Positions 45,762 through 57,934 of a stretch of 64,000 nt of DNA are shown here, one piece after another. The stretch lies in assembly GCA_025991245.1 (NCBI GenBank), contig BQMJ01000036.1:158086-222085 (forward strand), read 5' to 3'. Within the stretch, counting starts at the first letter, position 1, and each line of letters begins with the position of its first letter. The notes below the pieces were generated by a model. The model was not told where the DNA came from, searched no databases, and saw only the letters and a program-made list of their open reading frames with translations. Both the position numbers and the translations under genes were made by a program. This stretch comes from Galdieria partita. Its lineage: Eukaryota; Rhodophyta; Bangiophyceae; Galdieriales; Galdieriaceae.

Positions 45762-46779
45762 CCTTAACGACAGACCAACAAACAATCAACAATCCAAAAA
45801 CAAGTTGTGCAATTCAGCGACACAAATTTTACAATTCATCGAGCTGTTTATAATTCCAAATTATAGATATACCTTGGAACTCAAACAAGAAATCTAGTGT
45901 TTCCTTATTTCACATGGAACATTGAGATGGAGCTGCTTAGAGAAAGAATATTTGAAGTGATTTCAATCTTGAGAAAATGTTTAATGAAAGCATGATTTCT
46001 TCACAGGACTTGAAAGATCAACTAAAATCAACATTGCATTTGGTAAGGAAAATTTGGAAACTGTGACACTTGAATATTTTTTCCACTCTTCCTGTTTAAA
46101 CTATTCCACTGTTTCGTTCTTATCTATCAAACAGACTATGTGGAACTCCACTAGATTAAAGAAGCTCAACTGTCTACAGAAGAATCTTCACAGTGGAAGC
46201 CATCAAAGATTACTATTCAATACAGACAAGAGAGAGATTCAATTCAACTCAATTTTTCAAGACTGACAATTTGTCGTATATATTCGAATATCATTGACTA
46301 TATGTGAAATTTGAACGATAAACTGAAAGTACCTCAACTATGCAAAATGACATCATGTATGGCTTAGTTCAAAATTTCCTATCACTTTATGAAAAAGGCA
46401 ATGAAACATACGAATTTATCAAAGCTTGCAACTTTCGTTACTTGTTGCAAGAAAAAAGTCTCATTCGAAATTTATTGATAGTATGATGTTCACAATTCTG
46501 AACTATGAGTATTGAAACATTTACGTCTCCTCCTTTGGGAACCCAAGTTTCAAAGGTTGAACAAGTAGGTTTGGTTTTGTGTTTTGATATATTTTTGGAC
46601 ACTGTCAGAACTTTAGTTTTGTCGAGACAGTGAAGTTTCTAACAAAATTGTTGTAGATTTGATTTGTTGTTTTCAGAGTAACTGTGAGATGATGAGAATG
46701 GAAATTCAAGCCGCGTTGGTACCTTGAAATCTTGCTTTGTGTCTTGCTAAAGTACTTTGTATACTTTAAAAATAACTCA

Positions 46780-47900
46780 TTGAGTTGTTGTTGCTTTCTT
46801 CCCTTGTTGCATTCTACAAAGCAAATAAGATCTTATCTTTGGAAGCAACGATTGTACAGCTCTTGGAACCCTTTCAGGATGGTCGGTTGTTGACTGCTGA
46901 GTTTTGTGAGACTATATATTATCGTTGACTTTGCTTAACTCTGCCGTCTGCTTCAAAGTATACCTCCTAGAAAATCTCAGTAAAGTTGCTAATACTAGTT
47001 ACCCTCCATATGTCTATGAATTCTTGATACCTGTCTCACAAAATTGAAAGACAGGGTAGAGTTTTACCAGTACATTCAACAACACAAGGATTGATTCATA
47101 TTCCTCCCTAACGTCTTCTATGATAGCGTTGCGACTATACATCAACCCATTCTAGGGTATGGGATAAACTCCCTTCTTGACAACTGTAATCAGCACCCTT
47201 TTGGAGTCCTTATTTAACCCAACTACATGTATGGCTGGAATTGTTGAAAACTTTTCACAAAAAGTAGCTGTTTGTTTACAATTCAACCAATTTGGACGCC
47301 ATTTCAAAACTCAACGTGTTCTGTTTGGACTTGTGCGATCAAGGGAAAACTCCTTGTCAACAACAAGTCGAATCCAATTCTACCTAATCTCCAGTTGTTT
47401 TCTGGTTACTTTCACTTGGATCAAGCAATCTGAATTGTTGGGCACAAAAGTGAATCTGTTGAAACTCACTAAAAGGGTTGACTTTTTACTGTCTGTAAAG
47501 AATTCCAATGAGACAACTCCCTCAACAGAAAGAGTAGAGCGTCAACAGTCTTTTAAACTCTCTAGTGCAAGGTTCTCTTGAAAAATTCTCTACAAGTATA
47601 CAAGAAACGATATGGTTTGTACCTTTTAAAGGCACCCTTTCATACGACCACCTTTCTAAGCTCTTCCAAACATTCTTTCATTGAAATTTGCTCGTTGGGA
47701 ACAGTGGCTAAGTAGTTGTGTTATGCAACCCGTTTCAAAGTTGACAAAGTCTGTTTATAAAAACTTTTTTGAGTATCAACGAGAAATATCTTAAGAATGT
47801 ACTAGAGAGCTTTTCGTTATTTTTGAAAATACTGTTGAAACCTGGGTTGTTTTGGTCGTAACTTTGTAGCCACTAGGCTTGAACCTTGTGGTTGATTACT
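46780..47900. repeat. Decayed repeat family R1, copy A
   Basis: Starts near TTGAGTTGTTGTTGCTTTC (46782) and ends near GTTTTGGTCGTAACTTTG...GGCTTGAACCTTG (47850-47890). The same two anchors, about 1.1-1.3 kb apart, recur in copy B (TTGAGTTGCTGCTTCC at 50283; GTTTTGGTCGTTTCC...GGCTTGAACCTCA near 51560-51597). This suggests an old duplicated block. Confidence 0.45.
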
Positions 47901-48450
47901 CAGCGTTAGAGTTCAAAAGAGATTTATCTGCAGAAGTTCTGTCAAGGGAGAGATTGTTTACTATCGTAAAAGGGAGATTTTTTGAAAAAACTACCATAGC
48001 TTTGCCAATTGTTGGTTCTTTAGATAAAAACAGTGTAAGAGAGGATAATTTTGTAGGAGTAGTCGTAATCTTATCGGTACCTTTTGACCTGAACGAGTTC
48101 TATATACATAGTGACGGAAAAGTTTATTTTCTTAAGATCAGCAAAACCATAAATTGAACCAAATTGATCATTTGGTAAATAAGAAAACAAGATTGTCCAA
48201 GAATATATCAAACTTAGAGAACATATCCATGTTTAAAGCTGCTTTGGCAGCTAGTTTGAATCCGAATTTGAAAACGCAATTCATTGAGTTTGGTCAATTA
48301 CACATGCTCTATCTTTTCATATCAGTTGTTTTATCGATATTCATGATATGTATAGATTGTTTGCAAAGAAATGAACATGGTAAAAGAAAGATGACTCGTT
48401 CAAGTAGATACTGCTCAAAAATTATTTACTTGAATTATTCGGTTGATTGA
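47879..48450 (+). pseudogene. Possible protein-coding remnant
   Basis: Two abutting frames (47879-48157 and 48154-48450) have more balanced amino-acid composition than their surroundings, for example NFVGVVVILSVPFDLNEF and MFKAALAASLNPNLKTQF. The first starts at a TTG inside repeat R1. The NFVGVVVILSVPF stretch is vaguely like DCISIVYVTPLPF near the end of the NTPase gene at 43.6 kb, so a decayed paralogue is conceivable. Support is weak; it could be chance. Confidence 0.2.
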
Positions 48451-48719
48451 TAAATTTTGCTCGGAAGATAAAGAATTCTAAAGAAAGTTGTTGATTTTTA
48501 GGACTTTGTATACTCAAAAGACAATCAATCAACCGTTTCTTTTCATTCTACTTCACGTGTCAGTAACACTCTTCTCCTCTTAAAACTCTTTCTGGTAAAA
48601 ATTTGAAGCTTTGGCAGTATGTAAGAGAGTGTGGAACAGAAAGAGAATAAATTCATTTTTATTCCTCGAATAGTGAAAAGTTGCAAAAAGTAACAACAAA
48701 AAAGGGCCGAGAAGTTGCA

Positions 48720-48900
48720 CAATAGAGATAATCATACTATATAAGGAGAAGCCACTTAATTCAATTATTTTTAAAAAGTCAAAGTTGAACAAGACAGTTA
48801 TTTCATAAGAGTACATATTGAGAAGCAGACAAAGTGATTCTAAGTTTAACCCTGTTGAGAATAGATAAAAGGAAACTTAAAATGTTTTGACCAAAACACG
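48720..48900. repeat. Dispersed repeat R3, copy A
   Basis: CATAAGAGTACATATTGAGA and the following ~90 nt, ending near ACCAAAACACGAAGTT (about 48890). This matches 57270-57430 (CATAAGAGTGCACACTGAAA ... GAGAATAGATAC ... ACCAAAACACAAAGTT) with scattered substitutions. Anchors lie at the same spacing in both. Confidence 0.55.
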
Positions 48901-49559
48901 AAGTTCATTTTTGGGGAATTCAAGAAGACTTCCAGTGTAATAGCCATCATTATCTTCATCATAGCCATTTTAATGTCATCAACTGGAAATAATTATAATA
49001 TACTTGGAGCTTACAGAAATGATTCAACTCGAATGTATTTGGCAATCGACAATTGAAAACGTTTTTCTATGTAAAATGGATTTGAAACATCCTTATAACC
49101 AAGAATTGGGTTTCGACTCCAATTCGTCTGACAGAATTGCCTAAATGGATACAAATATAGTGGAATTGTAATCATAGACAGATGAGTTTTGAATCACAAG
49201 AACAACTCAAGCATAGAAGCACAAAAGAAGCTACGTATTTACTCAATTCATTTTGTTGGAGAGTAGCATTATGATGCGTAAAGATTCAAGATTCAGTGAA
49301 CAAAGTAAAATAATTCAGCAATGATACTGCCTCAGCGCAAACCAATAAATTTCGAAAAAGGTGCCTAAAGCGTCAAACAGTGAGTTCGAATGAGAAACTC
49401 TTCAAGACCAAACTTTGCCATCCAACACATGCTAGTATTGGTGGTAAACTTTCAGTGACTTGAAACTTGAGTTCCACAAAGCTTGAAAAATACTTATCTT
49501 CGGTCCATGTTCATGTTAAACGTACCTCAACTTGGATCCTTGTTGAAAACTGTTGCTCT

Positions 49560-49900
49560 TTATTTTCTGGTAAACTGAAAGGCTTTTTTTACTATGTAGA
49601 GTAGTGTAAAAAAAGGTCGGCATAAAAAGTTCCCAATTGTTTTTAAGTTTGAACCCCTGTTCCCTATACAGTCTTGTAGTGTAACTTGGTTTTTCAAGTC
49701 CAAGTATACTACAAAGTAAAGTCTTGTGAATTGTTGTTGTGAATCTTCTTTTGTGTCACACTCATCAAGGTCTTTTGTAGCACTCGAAGTACATTCTGAT
49801 TTGATTCTTGTATTCTTCAACCAACCGATTCCTTTATTTGTGAGTTTATGACCATTTAAAGTCTCTTATCCAACTAAAGAGGAGACATAGCGGATTGCTT
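49560..49900. repeat. Dispersed repeat R2, copy A
   Basis: Centred on GTGTAACTTGGTTTTTCAAG (about 49680) with a downstream AGTACATTCTGAT. Copy B at about 51650-51910 has AATGTAACTTGGTTTTTCCA and AGTATATTCTGAG at equal spacing. Confidence 0.55.
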
Positions 49901-50269
49901 TGATTGGAACAGGCGGAGTGATGATGGCAGCTTTCAACCTTCCGTTGACCGACTTGAAGAAATCACCAAAGTTGCTCTATATGAGCTAGTTGACTGGGAA
50001 TTGGATAAAGCTTATGACTGTTTGAGTTTTTGACCAGTTTATATGTTTCCAAATTGTATACAACAGGTTTTTTTCCAAGTTTGGGTCTTGGCGTTGCGTT
50101 TTAGAATGTATGTGGAGACTATCCAACTTTGGACGTTTTTATGAGAGTGGGATTTTAACAGAACTGTTGTAAATGCATCTGGGTTGTTTATCAAAGAGAC
50201 TCTGAGGGAACCAGAGAGTCAGTTCCGGTACTAGCTTCATAGCGTGTTCAAGTACCCTAGGTATGGTTG

Positions 50270-51600
50270 AAAAGTTTCTGATTGAGTTGCTGCTTCCTTC
50301 CCTCTTTTGCTTTTCTCTGTTGGTTTACTAGTGCAGGCAATTCTTTGTCTTGGGAAGCCACCCTTGACATCTTGGTTATGTTTCTCCAACTTTGGAGTGC
50401 TTTAGTGTTTGCAGAATTTTCCGTGGTAGATTGTCGACTTTTTTGAAACACAAAGTTTTTGAAAGTTTGCTCTGTTTTAAATGCATAAGAGGAAATGTGC
50501 CAAAGGTCTGAGCTGGTGACTGTTGTTGTCAAGTGACAAACAAGGCAAGGTTCTTGCAACGATACTTACTATTTGAGTCGTGACGCTATGCTATATGAAT
50601 AGTTTTCATATGGAGATTTTATACAAAATAGAGAGAGTCAACAACTGATTCTTTATTTTCGCAATTGAATTATACAAAAATAGAATATGCGACACTTGGT
50701 CCATGTATTCAAGCGAATTGAGAAACTTGACTAGATTCTTTATCAACATACTTGTAGGCAAAATACAAATTATATACATGTGTCACTTCCAACGTGTACT
50801 TAAACGTTTTGTTGATAATTGAAACACTCGACCAGATTGTATAAACTCAAATCTGCAAAAGTCTAAAAAGTCCTTGATAGTGGTAACACAAAATTCACAG
50901 TCCTCCAAGTTGCAAACAGTTCAGCTAGACATTGATCAGCACAAGTGTTCACTCTACTTGACGAAATTTCTCTATGACAACTTGGCGACTGCACACCCAC
51001 TCGTTCCAAGTCGTGGGAAACACGCTCTTCTTCGTTTTAAAGTGGCAGATTATACTTTCTTGAAATGATTCCTATCGACTAGAGCTCAATGTTCTCCAAA
51101 TCAACTTGAAGCAAGTAAATCTTCAAGGTAAATAACAAAGGTGAGTTTATCTCACTATACAATGGCGGGCTTTACTCTCAGCGGTATGTCAACGATCATT
51201 CTAACACAACGGTTCTCTTCAAATAATGCAACGTTCGAGAATCAATAGTATTCTAGGTAAACCTTTGAGTGGAAGGTTCCCTTGGAAAGTTTTCACTAGG
51301 TACATATGAAACTATATGGCGTGTGCACTTTTTACTCAAAGAGCTCTTCAACGTTACTTTGCCCAATCTCTCCTTGTGATTGTTTTGCTCAACTGTGGCT
51401 GTAGTTGCTCTGTTACCACCTGTTTTGAAGTCGATAAAATTGTTCCTTTTTATGAAAATGTAAGTTAGTTGAATTTAGAGGAGAACTTTTTAGTACGAAA
51501 AAAACTTTGAAGTTTTATGACTTTGCACTTTTTGAAATACCAACCAAGGCCCAGTTTGTTTTGGTCGTTTCCTGTCAACGACTTGGCTTGAACCTCAAAG
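50270..51600. repeat. Decayed repeat family R1, copy B
   Basis: See copy A at 46780-47900. It shares the TTGAGTTG..TGCTTCC start and the GTTTTGGTCG ... GGCTTGAACC end. Internal insertions and deletions are evident from the different length. Confidence 0.45.
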
Positions 51601-51649
51601 TTGCTTCCAACTTCATGTCGAATGCAACGTAGTTCTGTTAGAGAATTTG

Positions 51650-51910
51650 TTGATCTTTAGTTTCTGGTCTGTTTGAAGACATTGACCCTGCGGAGTAGTG
51701 GGGAACCAGTCGACACAAAGGCTCCAAATAGTCTTTGACCTTGAATCCTTGTCCCACTCTAGTCTTCCAATGTAACTTGGTTTTTCCAATTGATTTGTAC
51801 TAGTAATTGTTGTCCTGTGAACAACAGATGAGGACTCTCTCTTGTGGAACAATTACCAAGATCGTTTGTAACGATCGGAGTATATTCTGAGATGAGTCTC
51901 TTTGGCTCTT
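51650..51910. repeat. Dispersed repeat R2, copy B
   Basis: See R2 copy A at 49560-49900. Copy B lies directly downstream of R1 copy B, but R2 copy A lies 1.7 kb downstream of R1 copy A. The two may therefore belong to one longer block with an insertion in copy A. Confidence 0.5.
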
Positions 51911-54900
51911 CACAAAAACGATTCTTGTCATTGTCAGTTTTTGTCTATTGAGAATCTATTGTCCAAGTGGAGAGGGGAGATTGGCTCGTGGCAACTCAAC
52001 TGTGCAGTTCAACTGTGAGTTGCTGTTTCGAAAACGGACGTGAACAGAGTTTGTACACCCACTTTGAAGCATCTTTACGTCGTTGTTTGCTAATCTTACT
52101 TGACGAGGTCACATGAAGGATGCAAATTCGAAACAAGACTTGGAAGAAAAAGAGTGTCTGATGGGAAAAACTTTCACAAAAGAGAGGCTTCGCAACTCGT
52201 CGGCATAGTGTATGTTTGGAATAGCTACCTTAGTCTTTTGTGCTCAAGTCTATACATACTTAGCAGTTGACAGTTTGTGAGACACAGTTTTGGAAAGGAT
52301 ATTGTTTGAATTGTATTACTGTAGGCAATTAAATAGTCCTCTCTTTCTATTGGGAAATCACAATCAACTATACAACGTATAATTCTATAAAAAGCCTGAG
52401 AAATACAAAGTATACCAATTGACAACTATCCACGAATTTATAAATACATTGCTCATTTTAGACAGCGATTCTTTCAGCATATTAAATTACTCGACTGAGC
52501 AACATTCCTAGATATGCGCAAGATATTCCAGGATCTTCCTACGTTACAAAGCAAAATTGAGCAAGAAATTAGTAATTTATTTTTGATACCCTGCTTACTT
52601 GAACGATCGATCTTCATACTGGTGGGTGCGGTTGCTAAAATTTTATTAACGTAGAAATCTAGCGTCCATGAATGAATACACGCTGAATTTCGTGACTAGT
52701 TAATTATACAAGAAGAACTCTAGCCAACCTTTGGATTGTTGTAATGATAAAAATGTCTGAAAGGCAAGCAATTTTTTCTATTCAATTGATAATAAAAAAT
52801 GTACACGACCGCAATTTCATTTATAGACAAATTACCTTGTCATTTGTATACAAACGAGAAAGACTTGTAGCCAAGAAAGAAAGACAAACACCAACTGTAA
52901 TACACAGTACAAAAAAAGACCATAATAGAAGGAAAATACATTTGATAATATCTAAGAAATCGAATCTTGGCAATTTACCTATGCCTTAACCCAATTCAGG
53001 AGAGGAGAAACTCAACGTTTAGACACTATCAGTCACAAAGGTGTAAACAGAGAGACTTCAAAGAATCAGCACAAACTCTTAAAAAAAGGCAAAGGCTAGA
53101 ATTGGCCATTCAAGGTTTACCAATCAACCAATCAGAATTATTATTCATATTGTACTGAGCTGGGGCCAATGCAGTAGAGCTATCACCCAACGCCAAAAGA
53201 AGAAAGTTTCTCGTATCGCTTCTTAAGAAAAACTTTATTATGAAGAACAACTATACAAAAATGCGTCTAAGACCACAGTTTAAAAGAAAAGTCTCAAACG
53301 ACCCAATATCAATCAAAACGATAAGTAGAGATGCAAGACAATTGACATGAGAAGCTAAATTTATCACAGAAACTTATTGAAGACAACATGTTCTTGTGAG
53401 AGTTTTACATAGAATATTCAATTGAAAAGAGAAAAAAACCCAAAAATTTCTGGCAACAACAATATTAGCTCAAAACGAACTACTCAGCCAAAACAAGGAC
53501 AAACACAATCAAATTTCTAAATTACAGGAAGTCTAGGTAAAGAAAAAGTTTACGAATTTTTATTTAACCCAGTGGCGAATTAAAACAATTAGGAAAACAT
53601 ATAAAAACGGACCATACCAAAATGTTCAGAATGAAATACATTAAAACAATAAAGTTGTCTATAATGCACAATGCTGAAATCATTTCCAATTACACTGTGA
53701 TGTAAAAGAGGAAAAAGATTAACATAAAAAATACCTAAAGTAGTACCTGGAAAAAACTACATATTCAAAAACCATACACACTCAACAAGAAGAAATGCAA
53801 TTTTACAAGGAAACCTCTATTCTTTACAAGAGACTAAATTGAAAAGTGATATCTGTGAAAACAATTGTAGCAAGTAATATATAGAACCTTAGTAGATTGT
53901 GCTGCAAATGAAAAACTTGTTGCATTGTAGATTTTACTAGGCTGAATTAGATTCGAAGCTGGGTCGTTGGGAAATCCAGTAAGAAGTTATTTGAGTTCAC
54001 ATGAAGGTTCATTGATTTTTCCCCTCACTTTATTGCCTTTTGGCTGTCATGGGCTGTGTTTTGTTCTACGTAGCCAATTCTTGACAAAATTCAAAAATTT
54101 TTCGAAATTTTTTTAAAGCAGATATTTGTGGAAAAAAAGTTGTAGAAATTGGCTTGTATATACTAATTTTTGTTTTCTTGTTTCATATGAACTTTTTCAC
54201 GATTAGCCAAGAGTAAGCTCCAACGGTCTAGAAAATGGCTAGAGTGCTATTTATTTGTAAATATAAATATAATTAGTAGTAGAAATCAACAGCAATGAAG
54301 CAATAAAAAATAGAACTTAGTAAACTCTTCTTTTATAGTCCATTTTCCTCATGAAAAGTTAAGGAAACACCGAGATTACTTCAAAATCTTCCATAGTGCA
54401 CCTTCCCATACTTGATATAGTACAAAATTCTTGAGCGAGGTTGCAAGTACACCAGAACAGTGCAAGTTGAGCTTCTCCTGCAACGTCGCCAATGTCACAG
54501 TATTCCAAGGTGTGTTAATAAAACAGGCGTCTAGTCGCAATCTTGCTCTTGCTCCCTATCAAAACATAGAAATGAATATGTACCTCTGTATAAGGCAATC
54601 TTTTGTTTTCTATTAACCAAGTACCTATTTCAATGCTAGGCAAGTATAAAAAGCAAAACCTATTAAAGTTTCTTATGGTAGAAATGGAAGAAGAAGAATT
54701 TCGAATAGAGGATATCACAAGCAAAGAGTTTCAAATAGAAAATTTAAGAGAATAGAGCTAGGGAAAAAACCAAAATTTCATGAAATGCATGCTAAAACAA
54801 AAACTAAAAGGGTATTTAAAGTTAAGAAAACAAAGAAGAACAAGTTTTACGCAGAGAAAAAGAATAAAAGTACAGCAAGACCAATGACGAAAAATGCTAC

Positions 54901-55689
54901 GCAGTGATACATTCTTCGAATAGCCACCGCTCAAAGTATAGACTAGATAGACGTAAAGCAAATAGAAAGAGGGAGGATAGTAGACATGATGGAATTGCTA
55001 CGTTGTCATTGTTTACTATTTCTTTCAGTTGAAGTCATTTTTATGGCATATGTGTGGTATGCCTTACCTTTGTACTTATATATGTATACCACCACCAAAG
55101 TCGAAGTATAGTATAACAAGATACTCACAGAATAAAATAAGCAGTAAACATGTGACATAAGAAAGTAAAAAACTGATTTGTCAAACTGCTAAATGATAAA
55201 CGCGACATCATAAGAAAGCATAAGAGAGACAAAGTTGTACTTTTCAAACCACTATCAGTGAATTGAGAAAGACTCTGATACGGTAAATCCATAGTAATAC
55301 GGATGCAGAAAACGGAGCCGATTTAGTTTAGCAATATTTCAAATAAATAATGAATTATTTTAGCTCCAAAGAATGAAAACGTTTCCCCAAAGCAAGTGTT
55401 GGAGAAATTTCATGATCTATCAATGGCAGTACAATTGTAGAGGTTTGTTAGGGATAAAGATTATATAGGCAAAATTGAATTGTCACAAATGCATCAACAA
55501 ACAAGACAAAACATCAAAAGTATCAAATATGAAACCAACAAAGTAAATCAACATTTGAATCATTTCATTTTTTCCTCATAGCATTGGCTTCACGAGAACG
55601 TAATGGAGTGGAAGCACACGACATATTGCAGTTTACACTAAAAAATTTTCGGTTTACGAAGACTCGGTAACTGATTTTCTTGGATATAC

Positions 55690-57060
55690 TTAAAGTTTAA
55701 AAAAAGAGCGATAAAAATGGCCAGTTAAAAATTAATCTATAGAGAAAAGAAAGACTTTTAGAGAAAAAGACGCTATCGAAACAGTAGAAGAATTCATTTG
55801 TACTACCTGCTCTTCATTAAATTAGTACCACTAATTGTTCTCAGGGTCTGGACATCAGTCGACAATGCAAAAGATAGTAAGAAGAAGTGTCGAAAATGCA
55901 TGTTCAAAGAAAAACCTATCATATTCTCAGTCGGAAACAATTCAGTACTTTTGTCAAGTTGAAATACTTGAAAGAAATTTTATATATTTAAGGAGAGAAA
56001 CAAAAACAACAGGATGATTTCAAAGAACAAGAAAGAAAATGCAACAAAATCATGGAGGAAAAGTGAACTTGAGAGATATTTTTCACTTCAAGTTGTCATT
56101 AAAAGCATAGTCAAATTGACATAAAGCATATAATATCGACGATGCTACAGACAAACGTTGAACTTTTGTGGCTCGATTGCTAACTGTTCAATCTATTTGA
56201 GGCCTTTTTATGAGAAGAGTGTGGCTTGCTTTGTCTTCATTATATATATCACCAGTACAATTCGTGTATAATATTATACCGAACAACATAAAATAGAACA
56301 CAATGAATCCAGTAACCATAAGAAACAAAAAAAAAATTCTTTACAAAAAAGGTGTCTGATAAACGATACCACATAGTAGCAACCAACAGTAGCAAGATTC
56401 TACTTTTCGAAAAACTGTCGCTTTTCAATATCGAAAACGACTATATTGAAACAAGCCATGCAATACGTTAGCTGTAAAAACTACCAGATTTAGATTTCGT
56501 AATATATCGAATTCATAACCGAATTGCTCAGTTCCCCCCAAAAATTAAAAACTTCAATAAAAGTGAAACAAACGAAACAATTGGATATCGCTTACATGCA
56601 ATACCAATACAACTGTGGGGGTGATTCCCAAAAGATTTTAAAGTAAGAATTACTTTGTCACTCGAGATAAATTAGCAAAATCACAAAAATCTTCAAGAAT
56701 CTTGACACAATTTCAAAAGTATTTAACCGAATCTAAACCACTTAATTTTATACTCTACTAGATTCCTTTACAACGATCTAGTGAATTGCGAATAACACGT
56801 GAATTTTAGAGAATGGAATGAAAAGTCGTGTCTTTTCAAATAAAAAATTAAACCGTTTTTTGTAAAATTATCTACGGTTCAATAGAAGAGCGATAAAAAT
56901 GTCGTCTCGAATATAGTCTATAGAAAAAAAGAAAGAATTTAATGAGGTCGGCCCAAGAAAAAATTGAAGAATTTCAATGCATAATTTTTCCTTTATGGGC
57001 ATCAGTATTCCTAGTTGTTCTCAGAGGTAAACAGTAAATGATAATGCAAAATTTAGTTAA
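55690..57060. repeat. Two old copies of a ~1.18-kb subtelomeric unit
   Basis: AGAGCGATAAAAATG occurs at about 55705 and 56888, each followed by a TATAGA(A/G)AAA stretch, a GAAGAATT element and a CTAATTGTTCTCAG / CTAGTTGTTCTCAG element at matching spacing. The same order (GAAGAATTTTTATGTACC, then TGTTCTCGTCCTGCAG) appears at about 58150-58215 in the younger 2.3-kb unit, so all share ancestry. Confidence 0.55.
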
Positions 57061-57269
57061 AAAAAGAGTGGAACAAATCTGAATATAGAAAAAATAAATA
57101 TATTGTCACCTCGAACATTTTAGTACATAGGTGAAATAGAACCTAGAAAAGCTTCATTACACATTCTAGGGTTATAAGACATAAAACACAAAAGAAAAAC
57201 AGACAGTAGTACTAGAAGAGAAATGATCAAACAAGTGAACTTTCTAAAATGTGAACAAAGAGCCTAAAC

Positions 57270-57430
57270 GACAATTGAATCTTCTAGCTCATTCATTCTT
57301 AAAAAGTAACAATTGAACAAAAATCTGTGACATAAGAGTGCACACTGAAAAGCCGACAAAGAGATTCAGAATTTGACGTTGTAGAGAATAGATACAAGGC
57401 GGCTCGAAAAGTTTACCAAAACACAAAGTT
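57270..57430. repeat. Dispersed repeat R3, copy B
   Basis: See R3 copy A at 48720-48900. It is located just before the younger 2.3-kb tandem units. Confidence 0.55.
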
Positions 57431-57934
57431 TTGCTTTCGAGAATCTAAGAATAGCATAAGCACTGTTTACTTTTTGCTAAATATGTATACCGACACTATA
57501 TTTCAAATAAGGCTACTCAAAGAATGAAGCAAGCAGTGTCTCAAGACGGTCAAAAAGCAGAAACTACTTACCAAATGGTTAAATTTTCAATAGCATTGCA
57601 TTGTAGAATACAATAAAGTGACCAAATAACAATACTTAGAATTTTGCTACACAAGACAAATTTCTAAAAACGATTCTAATAAGGTAAGGTTCAACCATGA
57701 AGATCTTGGCGAAGCCATTGAAACAAAAGTTTCGAAATTATCCATATTCAAAGCTTATTATTATGTATGCACTGAAGACAGCAGCGATCTTAATAAGAAA
57801 AATCAATAAACAAAGAACATCATCTCTACAATGTAGTACCTATATAAAAAGAAAAATTCAACGAAAAAGCTACTATGTCACCACGGCATAAAAATTTAAA
57901 AAAATTCCAATACTTGTGACAACAGTTAAAAAAA

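Larger units (their letters stand above)
45762..52700. other. Subtelomeric gene-poor region I, decayed repeats
   Basis: About 7 kb without a convincing gene. Many short frames are broken by stops. At least three repeat families recur at low identity (listed separately). A frame pair at 47879-48450 has somewhat protein-like composition (see the pseudogene entry). No RNA gene was recognised. Confidence 0.5.
52700..57930. other. Subtelomeric gene-poor region II, A-rich top strand
   Basis: About 5 kb whose plus strand is visibly richer in A than T, unlike the T-leaning 46-52 kb section. No convincing gene is present. It contains repeat R3 copy B (57270-57430) and two old copies of a ~1.18-kb unit (55700 and 56885). 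Short Lys/Arg/Ile-rich frames here result from the A-richness. Confidence 0.5.

Noticed and set aside
47177-47581. 134-codon plus-strand frame
   Set aside because: It lies inside repeat R1, where the second copy is disrupted, and has no recognisable family.
49380-49400. GAGTTCGAATG as a tRNA B-box
   Set aside because: No cloverleaf partner, A-box or acceptor stem could be found around it.
52744-52989. Lys/Arg-rich plus-strand frame
   Set aside because: Product of A-rich strand composition; similar basic frames occur throughout 52-61 kb.
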